The position numbers and the translations under genes were made by a program. A stretch of DNA of 64,000 bases from Sphingomonas sp. R-74633 (lineage in GTDB: Bacteria > Pseudomonadota > Alphaproteobacteria > Sphingomonadales > Sphingomonadaceae): NCBI RefSeq assembly GCF_013416555.1, contig NZ_JACCFG010000005.1, forward strand, positions 434,001-498,000, written 5' to 3'. Under the pieces are notes generated by a model. The model had not been told where the DNA came from. It was given only the letters and a program-made list of their open reading frames with translations, and did no database searches. Positions 1-7,384 of the stretch are shown here, one piece after another; within the stretch, counting starts at the first letter, position 1; the number at the start of each line of letters is the position of its first letter.

Positions 1-1603
1 TTTCGGCATAGCTGGCGAACAGCTCATGGCCGGGCGCGACGTTCCAGTGCACGCCGACTTCCGGCAGGAAATTGTCCTTGGCGACCAGCGAGCCGGTGGC
101 GAACTGGCTCGAGGCGGTCACCGGTGCCTTGGCGATACCGCGCAGTGCGGTGGCGTCCGAGCGCGAATAGGTGCTCTTGAAGCCGAAATCGACGCTCAGC
201 GCATCGTCGAACAGCTTGACGCTGTCCTGCACGAAGAACTGCTGGGTGTGCCACTTGGTCTCCTGGACCCACTGGGCGGTGTCCGGCGTGCCCTTGAGGA
301 ACTGGGCGAGGCTGAACGGGTGGGTGACATTGGTCCAGATGTAGCGCGCGGCGCTGCTGGTATTCTCTTCGACCCAGAGGCCGGCCTGGAGATTGTTGAA
401 GCCGAGCTGCCAGTTGAGGCTGGCGAGCACGCCGGTGCGGTTGATCGTGTAGCGCGTGTCGCGGATCTGGACGGGAACGTCGTCGGCGGTCGACGTCGTG
501 CCCTGGTTCGACAGGCCGGCGATCCAATTGTTGCCCGCGCCCTTGTCCTGGTGGTGATAGACCTGGGTGTGGACGCTGAGCGTCTTGGTCAGGTCGAAAT
601 CGCCCGAGAGGTAATAAAGGTCGTCGTTGCGCAGGATCTGGCCGTTGGTGAAAGTCACATCGGCATTCTTCTGCGGGGCAGGAGCCGCGGCGCACTTGTA
701 CGGCGTGGTGGTCACGGTGCAGGCGGCGACGCCGAGATAGCGGTTCCAGTCGGGTGCATAGCCGGCCCAGTCCCAGCCGAGGCGATTGAGCATGTCCTTC
801 GACAAATAGGTGTCGTCGGCCTGGTTGGTGCGCGAGATGTCGGCGAAGGCAGTGATCTTGCCGCCCTCGAACTTGTAGACCGCCTTGCCGTTGAACTGCT
901 TGCCGGTCGACTTATTCCAGGCGCCCTGGTTCACGAACAGGTCCTGCTCGACATAATGGCCCGAGAGATAGGCCGAGAAGCCATCATGCTCGCCGGTGTC
1001 GAAGCGCACGAAGCTGCGGAAGCTGTTCTCGCTGCCCACGGTCTCGTTGAACGAGAAGCCCATGTCCTTCTTCGGATCGCTCGAAATGTAGGTCAGCGCG
1101 CCGCCCAGGTTGCTGGTCGACGGGATCGAGAGGCCGGCGATGCCGGTGGCGAGATCGGCGCGGCCGAGATTCTCCGAGATCAGCGCGCGGCTGATCGTGA
1201 GGCCGTTGTAATTGTTATAGGCGCCGTCACCGAGCGGCATGCCGTCGAGCGAATAGCCGAGGTGGGTGGTGTTGAAGCCGCGGACCTGGAGCGAGAGCGA
1301 CTGCTCGTTGACGCCGAGCGCGTCGATCGACTGCGCGCTCACGCCCGGCAGGAAGTTCAGCGCCTTCTGGATGCTGGTGCCCGGCGGCAGCGTGTCGAGA
1401 TTGGCCGGCACGAGCGTCGAGACCGAGCGGGTCTGGCCGCTGCCGACGACGACGATCGTGCTGTCGCCGGCGTCGCTGTCATCGCTGGTGACGGCGGCGC
1501 TGTCGGCGGTCTGGGCGTGCGCGGCGGCGGGCAGCAGTGCGGCCGAGGCCATGAGCAGCGCATAAGCGTGGCCGCGGCGCAGCCCGCGCGAAAAATTGGT
1601 CAT
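1..1603 (-). CDS. TonB-dependent outer-membrane receptor (C-terminus cut by window edge)
   Basis: The reading frame starts at an ATG at 1603 and runs without a stop off the left edge, giving at least 534 residues. The N-terminus is a signal peptide ending in an AHAQ-type cleavage site (residues 1-31), followed by a TonB-box-like STIVVVGS stretch and a plug domain (LRGF-like motif as VRGFNTTHLGYSLDGMPLGD). The remainder alternates short aromatic-rich strands typical of a 22-stranded barrel. The family imports siderophores, vitamin B12 or glycans through the outer membrane using TonB energy. It diverges from the GH16-like gene at 1864, which may hint at a carbohydrate substrate, but that is only context. 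The substrate cannot be read from the sequence. Confidence 0.93.
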   Translation of the reverse strand, partial: MTNFSRGLRRGHAYALLMASAALLPAAAHAQTADSAAVTSDDSDAGDSTIVVVGSGQTRSVSTLVPANLDTLPPGTSIQKALNFLPGVSAQSIDALGVNEQSLSLQVRGFNTTHLGYSLDGMPLGDGAYNNYNGLTISRALISENLGRADLATGIAGLSIPSTSNLGGALTYISSDPKKDMGFSFNETVGSENSFRSFVRFDTGEHDGFSAYLSGHYVEQDLFVNQGAWNKSTGKQFNGKAVYKFEGGKITAFADISRTNQADDTYLSKDMLNRLGWDWAGYAPDWNRYLGVAACTVTTTPYKCAAAPAPQKNADVTFTNGQILRNDDLYYLSGDFDLTKTLSVHTQVYHHQDKGAGNNWIAGLSNQGTTSTADDVPVQIRDTRYTINRTGVLASLNWQLGFNNLQAGLWVEENTSSAARYIWTNVTHPFSLAQFLKGTPDTAQWVQETKWHTQQFFVQDSVKLFDDALSVDFGFKSTYSRSDATALRGIAKAPVTASSQFATGSLVAKDNFLPEVGVHWNVAPGHELFASYAE

Positions 1604-1863
1604 CGGTCTTTTCCCTTCCCCAACGGCCGTATGGCCGCTCCCAAGGGGGCCGCTAAGTAAGGTTCGGGTCGATATCGTTACGGTTTCGCGATGCTTTGAT
1701 GACAGCGCATGTCCGCAACATATCCGTCAGCCGGCGTTGCCGATGCGCCACATCCGTCACCCACGGGTCGCATCCCTTTCGGTTGCAAAACGATTGGCCA
1801 GTGCCGGGCCTTCCCCGGTAGGAATGCGCGTGGGGTTTTCCATTTTCGGTGCGGAGAGCGGGC

Positions 1864-2691
1864 ATGTCCGACTATGATGACGATGCGTATTTCCAGCCGC
1901 AGAACACCAACAACCCCGCAGCAACGGGATATTGCCCTGACGGCAATCCCTTCATCACCTTTGCCGGCAGGCAGTGGTGGATCAATTATCACTGGACCCA
2001 GGCGCAGGGCACCTATGTCTGGGAGCCGTTCAAGTCGATCTTCGATCCCAGGCTAGTCGAGAATGGCGCGGACGGGGTGCGGCTGCAGATCGTCCCCGGC
2101 GACGATCCGGCGGCGTGGCGCACGTCTGAGCTCGTGCTGATGGACAAGCTTGGCTATGGCAAATACCTCGTCACCGCGCGCGCCGATGGCGGGTCCTTTT
2201 CCGACCTCGACCCCCATGCGATCTTCGGGGTGTTCCTCTACCAATATTCGAAGGCGCCGCCGAGCAACGGCCCGAATGTGCACCGGGAAATCGACTTTCT
2301 CGAAGTGCTGCGCAGCGGCGAGGGCAATGCGCAGTTCACGCTGCAGCCCTTTGGCGACTACAAGCCGCATCCGGTGGAATATCTCAAGATACCGCCGGGG
2401 ACGCAGATGATCACGATCGTCAACGACTGGCATGTCGGTTCCGACTCCTGGCGCGTCGCCGCCTTCTCCTGCTACAGCGGGGACTGGTCGCTGGAGAACC
2501 CGCCGCCCGAACAGAACCTGATCGCGAAATGGTCGCCGGCGCAGGATCCGACCTTCGCGAAGCTGATCCCCGATCACACCGAGACCAGCTGCGAGCGGCT
2601 GCATCTCAATCTCTGGCTGATGCACGGCGAGGCGCCGGCCGGGCCGCAATCGGTGACGGTGACCCGGTTCGAGTTCCAGCCGGCCGCCTAG
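1864..2691 (+). CDS. GH16-like concanavalin-A-fold protein, no signal peptide
   Basis: A 275-residue protein. Residues 142-147 read EIDFLE, which matches the glycoside hydrolase family 16 catalytic pattern ExDxxE, with E142 the expected nucleophile and E147 the acid/base. Aromatic residues are plentiful around 38-55 (WWINYHW), as in carbohydrate-binding clefts. The ATG at 1864 has a GGAG 8 nt upstream; an in-frame GTG at 1849 is less well placed. No signal peptide or membrane segment is visible, unusual for a GH16 enzyme, so it may be cytosolic or leave the cell by a non-Sec route. Its 3' end overlaps the convergent WYL gene by 4 nt. The fold assignment is fairly safe; the substrate is unknown. 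Confidence 0.75.
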   Translation: MSDYDDDAYFQPQNTNNPAATGYCPDGNPFITFAGRQWWINYHWTQAQGTYVWEPFKSIFDPRLVENGADGVRLQIVPGDDPAAWRTSELVLMDKLGYGKYLVTARADGGSFSDLDPHAIFGVFLYQYSKAPPSNGPNVHREIDFLEVLRSGEGNAQFTLQPFGDYKPHPVEYLKIPPGTQMITIVNDWHVGSDSWRVAAFSCYSGDWSLENPPPEQNLIAKWSPAQDPTFAKLIPDHTETSCERLHLNLWLMHGEAPAGPQSVTVTRFEFQPAA

Positions 2692-3380
2692 CCCGGCGCC
2701 TGCTCGCGCACCGATTTGAGCCAGCGGGCGCGGAGTTGGGCAGGGCTGCCGGGGATCAGGTCGTCGAGGAAGGTCGCCCCGGCGATGCGATCGAGCCGGA
2801 AGGTGCGGAAGTCACTGCGCAGTTCGCACCAGGCAACGAGGATGCGCGTGGCATCGGCATAGCCGATCATCAGCGGCCAGACGGTGCGCTGGGTGGGGCG
2901 GCCCTGCTCGTCGGCATAATCGAGATGGAGCTTGCGGCCCGCGCGGATCCAGGCGCGCAGCTCGGCGGCGTCGATGCCGTCGGTCGGGCGATCCCAGGCA
3001 GGTACGGCGCGCATCGCGGGGTTGCCGAGGAACGGGCGCATCTCCTCGGGCAGCACCGCGGCGATCTTGGCGAGCAGGTCGCTCGCGGCGCGGGCGAGTC
3101 CTTCGTCGGCGTGCCCCGCGACCCAGGTGGCGCCGAGCGCGACCGCGTCGATCTCGTCGGCGGTGAGCATCAGCGGCGGCAGGTCGAACCCGCTTTCGAG
3201 GACATAGCCCATCCCCGCCTCGCCGCGGATCGGCACGCGCTGGCCGATCAGGGCGGCCATGTCGCGATAGACCGAGCGTTTCGAGGTCTCGAGCTCGGCG
3301 GCGATTTCGTCTGCGGTTACCGGCCGCGCGTGGCGGCGGAGGATCTGGACGATCTGGAAGAGGCGATCGGCTTTGCGCAT
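2688..3380 (-). CDS. YafY-type HTH-WYL transcriptional regulator
   Basis: A 230-residue regulator. Residues 1-60 form an HTH_11/DeoR-like winged helix (RKADRLFQIVQILR, then TADEIAAELETSKRSVYRDM). A WYL-type ligand-sensing domain follows from about residue 130, with the typical ending in which an Arg-containing strand (FRTFRLDRI) is followed by a short alpha/beta tail. It diverges from the GFA-family gene at 3471, and the spacer between them holds a near-perfect long inverted repeat (3390-3435), so autoregulation together with control of that gene is likely. The effector is unknown. Confidence 0.9.
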   Translation of the reverse strand: MRKADRLFQIVQILRRHARPVTADEIAAELETSKRSVYRDMAALIGQRVPIRGEAGMGYVLESGFDLPPLMLTADEIDAVALGATWVAGHADEGLARAASDLLAKIAAVLPEEMRPFLGNPAMRAVPAWDRPTDGIDAAELRAWIRAGRKLHLDYADEQGRPTQRTVWPLMIGYADATRILVAWCELRSDFRTFRLDRIAGATFLDDLIPGSPAQLRARWLKSVREQAPG

Positions 3381-3389
3381 TTCGAGACC

Positions 3390-3435
3390 CTACTGCCAGG
3401 CTGCTGACACCATGCTGGCAGCAGTGTGGCAGTAG
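3390..3435. promoter_or_regulatory. Long inverted repeat, probable operator of the WYL regulator
   Basis: CTACTGCCA (3390-3398) and TGGCAGTAG (3427-3435) are exact reverse complements. An inner pair CTGCTG (3401-3406) / CAGCAG (3419-3424) extends the symmetry, so each arm reads TACTGCCAnnCTGCTG. It lies between the two divergent start codons and would cover the promoter of either gene. The role is inferred from position. Confidence 0.6.
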
Positions 3436-3470
3436 GTCGAGCCCGGGTTCACGAAAACGGGAGATACGAC

Positions 3471-3878
3471 ATGGCGACCAAGACCTATCAGGGCAGCTGC
3501 CACTGCGGCGCGGTGGCGTTCGAGGCGGACGTGGATCTCGCGGCGGGCACGGGCAAGTGTAACTGCACTTATTGTCGCAAGCGCCGCAACTGGGGCGTGC
3601 TGCTCAAGCCCGACCAGTTCCGGCTGCGCAAGGGGAGCGACGCGCTGGGCGAATATCAGTTCGGGACGAAGCAGGGGCATCACCGCTTCTGCGTCTATTG
3701 CGGGATCGCGCCGTTCGGTGACGGCTATGTCGAGCAGATCGGTGGGGCGTTCGTCTCGGTGCAGGTGATGTGCCTCGACGATGTGCCGCTGGCCGAGCTC
3801 GAGGCGGCGCCGGTCAATTATGGCGACGGGCTGCACGATGCGTGGTGGCAGGAGCCGGCGGAGAAGGGGATTTTGTGA
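3471..3878 (+). CDS. GFA-family (CENP-V/GFA domain) zinc protein
   Basis: A 135-residue protein. The zinc-binding cysteines of the GFA fold are visible as C10-x-C12, C30-x-C32-xx-C35 and C74-xx-C77. This family was first described as a glutathione-dependent formaldehyde-activating enzyme, but most members have no proven activity. The ATG at 3471 is preceded by GGGAG about 8 nt upstream. It diverges from the WYL regulator and is followed at once by a strong intrinsic terminator, so it is probably a monocistronic target of that regulator. Confidence 0.88.
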   Translation: MATKTYQGSCHCGAVAFEADVDLAAGTGKCNCTYCRKRRNWGVLLKPDQFRLRKGSDALGEYQFGTKQGHHRFCVYCGIAPFGDGYVEQIGGAFVSVQVMCLDDVPLAELEAAPVNYGDGLHDAWWQEPAEKGIL

Positions 3879-3886
3879 TCCACTTT

Positions 3887-3918
3887 CCCTCTCCCGCTTT
3901 CGCGGGAGAGGGGTTTTT
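3887..3918 (+). terminator. Intrinsic terminator of the GFA gene
   Basis: Eleven-base arms CCCTCTCCCGC (3887-3897) and GCGGGAGAGGG (3902-3912) with a TTTC loop, followed by TTTTT (3914-3918). The U-tract lies on the + strand, so it ends the GFA transcript. The stem is also a single copy of the CCCTCTCC-type palindrome seen elsewhere in the window. Confidence 0.85.
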
Positions 3919-4865
3919 CAGGCCCCCACCGCCGTCAGCGTGTCGAGCTGGGCGGGGGTGAGGGTGAGGTCCCACGACCCCACCAGCTCGTCGACCTGCG
4001 CGAGCGAGGTGGCGCTGGCGATCGGGGCGGTGATGCCGGGCTGGGCGGCGACCCAGGCGAGCGCGATCTGGGCGAGGGTGGCGCCGGTCTCGGCGGCGAT
4101 CTGGTCCATCGCGGCGAGCATCGCGGGGCCCTTGGCTTCCATGAACGCCGTCATCCGGCCGCCGCGCACGCTCTTCCCGAGATCGGCTTCGCTGCGGTAT
4201 TTGCCGGTGAGATAGCCCGAGGCGAGCCCGTAAAAGGGCACGGCGCCGACATTATACTGGACGCACAGGTCCTGCAGCTCGCCCTCATATTTGTGGCGGC
4301 TGAGCAGATGATATTCGTTCTGCAGCGCGCGGTAATGCGGCAGGCCCTCGCGCGTGGCGATGTCGAGTGCGGACTTGAGGCGCGCGGCGTGGAAGTTGGA
4401 GGCGCCGATCGCCTGGACCTTGCCCGCCTTGATCAGCGCATCGAACGCCGCGAGGACGTCTTCCTGCGGCACGTCCTCATCGTCCTGATGCGCGAAATAG
4501 AGGTCGATCATCTCGACGCCGAGCCGCTTGAGGCTGGCGTCGCAGGCGGCGGCGATGCGCGCGGGGGCGAGCTTGGTGCCGCCCTCGCCGTCGAGCATGC
4601 CGACCTTGGTGGCGATCTGGACCCGACCAGCCTTGCCGGGCTGCGCGAGCCATTCGCCGATGATGCTCTCGGACTCGCCGCCCTGATGGCCGGGTACCCA
4701 GGCCGAATAGACATCGGCGGTGTCGATCAGCGTGCCGCCGGCTTCGGCGAAGCGATCGAGCACGGCGAAGCTGGTCGCCTTGTCCGCGGTCCAGCCGAAG
4801 ACGTTGCCGCCGAGGATCAGCGAAGGTGTCCGGATGCCGCTGGCGCCGAGGTCACGAAGGTTCAT
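3918..4865 (-). CDS. Aldo/keto reductase
   Basis: A 315-residue NADPH-dependent oxidoreductase of the AKR superfamily. The catalytic tetrad is visible: D48 and Y53 in DTADVYSAW, K87 in ATKVG, H126 in LYFAHQDD. The C-terminal half has the usual SNFHAARL and nucleotide-binding region. It resembles YajO/YhdN-like cytosolic enzymes. The start ATG overlaps the TGA of the small lipoprotein gene upstream (ATGA), so the two are translationally coupled. The physiological substrate is unknown. Confidence 0.93.
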   Translation of the reverse strand: MNLRDLGASGIRTPSLILGGNVFGWTADKATSFAVLDRFAEAGGTLIDTADVYSAWVPGHQGGESESIIGEWLAQPGKAGRVQIATKVGMLDGEGGTKLAPARIAAACDASLKRLGVEMIDLYFAHQDDEDVPQEDVLAAFDALIKAGKVQAIGASNFHAARLKSALDIATREGLPHYRALQNEYHLLSRHKYEGELQDLCVQYNVGAVPFYGLASGYLTGKYRSEADLGKSVRGGRMTAFMEAKGPAMLAAMDQIAAETGATLAQIALAWVAAQPGITAPIASATSLAQVDELVGSWDLTLTPAQLDTLTAVGA

Positions 4866-5020
4866 TGTGCTGTCCCGTTGCTGGCGTTGACGTCGATCGA
4901 CGCGGCTGCCGCGTCGAGCTGGCGCGCCTCGCTGGCGCTCAGCCCGCCCTTATTATCGTCGGTGCCGCCGCGCCCGCAGGCGGCGAGCGCGAGCAGCAGG
5001 AGGAGCGGCGCGGCGCGCAT
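4862..5020 (-). CDS. Small lipoprotein, 52 aa
   Basis: A 52-codon gene whose product starts MRAAPLLLLLALAACG: an Arg, a hydrophobic stretch and a clear lipobox (LAAC, Cys at residue 15). The mature part is only about 38 residues, Asp/Asn/Ala-rich (DDNKGG, DVNASNGTAQ). Its ATG shares a base with the TGA of the lipoprotein gene upstream (TGATG), and its own TGA overlaps the aldo/keto reductase ATG (ATGA). This tight packing and the good lipobox are the evidence that it is real. Function unknown. Confidence 0.75.
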   Translation of the reverse strand: MRAAPLLLLLALAACGRGGTDDNKGGLSASEARQLDAAAASIDVNASNGTAQ

Positions 5021-5274
5021 CAATCGGTGTCGCCGTCGCCCGAGCCCTGGTCGGCGGCGGCATTGCCCACCGGCACGGCCTGGTCGTAATTGCTCTCGGC
5101 GGCGCCGAACGCGGCATTCTCGGCCGCGTTCACATCGCTTACCGCTTCGCCCATCGTGTTGCTGTCGCCGGCGACCGATTCATTGGCCTCGGCCGCTTCG
5201 TTCTTCGCCTTGTTGCCGCAGGCCGACAGGCCGAGCAGCGCGACCGCCGCGAGCGGGAGGAAGATCTTGCGCAT
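5020..5274 (-). CDS. Small Asn/Ala-rich lipoprotein, 84 aa
   Basis: An 84-residue protein beginning MRKIFLPLAAVALLGLSACG, a type II signal peptide with lipobox LSAC. The mature chain is acidic and rich in Ala, Asn and Glu (NEAAEANESVAGDSN), with no aromatic core, and looks disordered. An ATG at 5310 is possible but would put 12 residues before the signal peptide. It heads the three-gene set lipoprotein-lipoprotein-reductase. Function unknown. Confidence 0.8.
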   Translation of the reverse strand: MRKIFLPLAAVALLGLSACGNKAKNEAAEANESVAGDSNTMGEAVSDVNAAENAAFGAAESNYDQAVPVGNAAADQGSGDGDTD

Positions 5275-5354
5275 GGATGCGTCCCTTTTGCCGAAAACAG
5301 ATTTGGCCAAGGGCTAATCGGGCGCGGACTCGCGTGCAAGGCGCATGCGATGCG

Positions 5355-5383
5355 TTGACCTCATATAAAGATATCTTTATATG
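5355..5383 (+). promoter_or_regulatory. Promoter with embedded 22-bp perfect palindrome (SahR-like operator)
   Basis: TTGACC (5355-5360) and TATATG (5378-5383) are spaced by 17 bp and read as a sigma-70 -35/-10 pair. The spacer and the -10 are covered by a 22-bp perfect palindrome (5362-5383) with half-site CATATAAAGAT. Transcription would start near 5390, only about 5 nt before the ATG at 5395, so the mRNA may be leaderless; no Shine-Dalgarno sequence is visible. A repressor bound here would block RNA polymerase. The core AAGATATCTT resembles, from memory, sites reported for the SahR family. Confidence 0.75.
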
Positions 5384-5394
5384 TCTAACTGACC

Positions 5395-6348
5395 ATGCAG
5401 CAGGCTCTCGCCATCTTCCGTGCCCTGGCCGATTCGACGCGGCTGCGCATCCTTGCGCTCGTTCGCTCGATGGAGCTGAGCGTCGGCGAACTCGCGCAAG
5501 TGCTCGGGCAGAGCCAGCCGCGCGTCTCGCGCCATGTGAAGATCCTGTGCGACGCCGGGCTGCTCGAGCGGCGCAAGGAAGGCAGCTGGGTGTTCGTCGG
5601 CATGGGCGCCGCGGCGACGGTGGACCCGATGCTCGCGGCGCTCGACGCCTGGGACCAGGCCGATCACTGGATGGTGGCGGACGAGGCCCGGCTGGCGGCG
5701 GTGCGCGCCGACCGGGCGAGCGCGGCGGCAGACTGGTTCGAGACCAACGCGGTCGAATGGGACGCGATCCGGTCGCTCCACATCGCCGAGAGCGAAGTCG
5801 AGGCGGCGATGGGCCGGGCACTGGGCGACAGCCCGATCGGGTGCCTGGTCGATATCGGCACGGGCACCGGGCGGATGCTCGAATTGTTCGCGCCGCGGGC
5901 CGAGCGTGCGCTGGGTATCGACCGCTCTTCCGAGATGCTGCGGCTTGCCCGCGCCAAGCTTTCCGAGCAGGGGCTGGCCAATGCCGAGCTGCGCCAGGCC
6001 GATCTCTATGCGCTGCCGCTGCAGGATGGCGGCGCCGACCTCGCTATATTGCATCATGTGCTGCACTTCGCGCAGCAGCCGGGTGCGGCGATCGGCGAGG
6101 CGGCGCGCGTGCTCAGCCCCGGCGGGCGGCTGCTGATCGCCGACTTCGCGCCGCATGAGCGCGAGGAGCTGCGGCAAAAGGATGCGCATACGCGCCTCGG
6201 CTTCTCGGACGAGCAGGTGCTCGGCTGGTTCGAGGCGCATGGGCTCTCGCCCGTCCAGGTGGAAACGCTGGAGGGCGGCGAGCTGACGGTGAAATTATGG
6301 CTGGGTCGCAAGACCGGGCAAGTGACGGAAAAGGTGAAGGCCGCATGA
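5395..6348 (+). CDS. ArsR-type regulator fused to SAM-methyltransferase domain (SahR-like)
   Basis: A 317-residue fusion. Residues 1-80 form an ArsR-type winged helix (FRALADSTRLRILAL, then QSQPRVSRHVKILCDAGL). Residues about 110-300 form a class I methyltransferase fold with motif I VDIGTGTG at 152-159. Proteins of this architecture include SahR, described in Proteobacteria as a sensor of S-adenosylhomocysteine that represses methionine-cycle genes; here the methyltransferase domain is taken to be the sensor, not an enzyme. It is the first gene of the metF-metH operon (ATGA overlap with metF) and lies under a palindromic operator. An enzymatic methyltransferase role is not excluded. Confidence 0.85.
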   Translation: MQQALAIFRALADSTRLRILALVRSMELSVGELAQVLGQSQPRVSRHVKILCDAGLLERRKEGSWVFVGMGAAATVDPMLAALDAWDQADHWMVADEARLAAVRADRASAAADWFETNAVEWDAIRSLHIAESEVEAAMGRALGDSPIGCLVDIGTGTGRMLELFAPRAERALGIDRSSEMLRLARAKLSEQGLANAELRQADLYALPLQDGGADLAILHHVLHFAQQPGAAIGEAARVLSPGGRLLIADFAPHEREELRQKDAHTRLGFSDEQVLGWFEAHGLSPVQVETLEGGELTVKLWLGRKTGQVTEKVKAA

Positions 6349-7259
6349 GTAATCTGGACCCGCTGGCGGCGCCGCTGTTCGCGGACGTGGCGGGCGATAT
6401 CGACGTCAGCTTTGAGTTCTTCCCGCCCAAGACGGAGAAGATGGAAGAGACGTTGTGGGACTCGATCGAGACGCTCAAGCCGCTCGATCCGCGCTTCGTC
6501 TCGGTCACCTATGGCGCCGGCGGCACCACCCGCGAGCGGACGCACAACACGGTGGCGCGGATCGCCCGCGAGACCGGCATCCCGGCAGCGGCGCACCTGA
6601 CCTGCGTCGAGGCGACCAAGGAAGAGATCGACCAGGTCGCCGAGGAATATTGGGCGGCGGGCGTGCGCCATATCGTCGCGCTGCGCGGCGATCCGCCGCG
6701 CGCCGGCGAGAAGTACGCGACGCATCCGGGCGGCTATGAGAATGCCGCGGACCTCGTCGCAGGGCTGCGCAAGCTGCATCCGTTCGAAATCTCGGTCGCG
6801 GCCTATCCCGAATGCCATCCGGACTCGCCGAGCCAGATGGACGACCTCGACAACCTCAAGCGCAAGATCGATGCGGGCGCGACCCGGGCGATCACGCAGT
6901 TCTTCTTCGAGGCGGACACCTTCCTGCGCTTCCGCGACGACGCCGCCAAGGCGGGGATCACCGCGGAGATCGTCCCGGGGATCATGCCGGTGATGAGCTT
7001 CGCCAGCGTCGTCCGCATGTCGGCGATGTGCGGCACGCAGGTGCCGGGCTGGATGGAGCGGCTGTTCGAAGGCCTCGACGACCGCCCCGCCGCGCGCCAG
7101 CTGGTCGCGGCGACGCTGGCCGCCGAGCTTTCGCGCAAACTCTATGCGGGCGGCGTGCGCCAGTTCCACTTCTACACGCTCAACCGTGCCGAGCTGAGCT
7201 ACGCGATTTGCCACCTGCTCGGCGTGCGGCCGAAGATGCCGGCGCTGGTGGGAGCGTAG
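6345..7259 (+). CDS. metF: 5,10-methylenetetrahydrofolate reductase
   Basis: A 304-residue FAD-dependent TIM-barrel enzyme that reduces methylene-THF to methyl-THF, the methyl donor for methionine synthase. The family hallmarks are FEFFPPK, with catalytic-type E24, and ALRGDPP for flavin and folate binding; the length matches E. coli MetF. The ATG at 6345 overlaps the upstream TGA (ATGA); the in-frame ATG at 6297 lies inside the regulator gene and is unlikely. It lies directly upstream of the split metH genes, so it is probably co-transcribed and regulated with them. Confidence 0.96.
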   Translation: MSNLDPLAAPLFADVAGDIDVSFEFFPPKTEKMEETLWDSIETLKPLDPRFVSVTYGAGGTTRERTHNTVARIARETGIPAAAHLTCVEATKEEIDQVAEEYWAAGVRHIVALRGDPPRAGEKYATHPGGYENAADLVAGLRKLHPFEISVAAYPECHPDSPSQMDDLDNLKRKIDAGATRAITQFFFEADTFLRFRDDAAKAGITAEIVPGIMPVMSFASVVRMSAMCGTQVPGWMERLFEGLDDRPAARQLVAATLAAELSRKLYAGGVRQFHFYTLNRAELSYAICHLLGVRPKMPALVGA

Positions 7260-7264
7260 GAATT

Positions 7265-7370
7265 CCCCTCCCGCTTGCGGGAGGGGCAAGGGGAGGGGAT
7301 GTGCTGGGCCGCATGCCTTCCGCTCGAAATTGACAGGCCCTCCCCCGACCCCTCCCGCAAGCGGAAGGGG
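7265..7370. repeat. Palindromic doublet (CCCCTCCC type) between metF and metH1
   Basis: Two hairpins face each other: 7265-7286 (arms CCCCTCCCGC/GCGGGAGGGG) and 7349-7370 (arms CCCCTCCCGC and GCGGAAGGGG, loop AA). They almost fill the 125-nt gap between two co-directional genes. The same element type occurs at 8444-8557 and 56557-56699. It may act on mRNA processing or stability inside the operon. Confidence 0.7.
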
Positions 7371-7384
7371 AGAAGGAAGATGAC

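Noticed and set aside
26-1660. 544-aa open frame on the + strand at the left edge
   Set aside because: It is the antisense shadow of the partial TonB receptor; no domain or ribosome binding site supports it.
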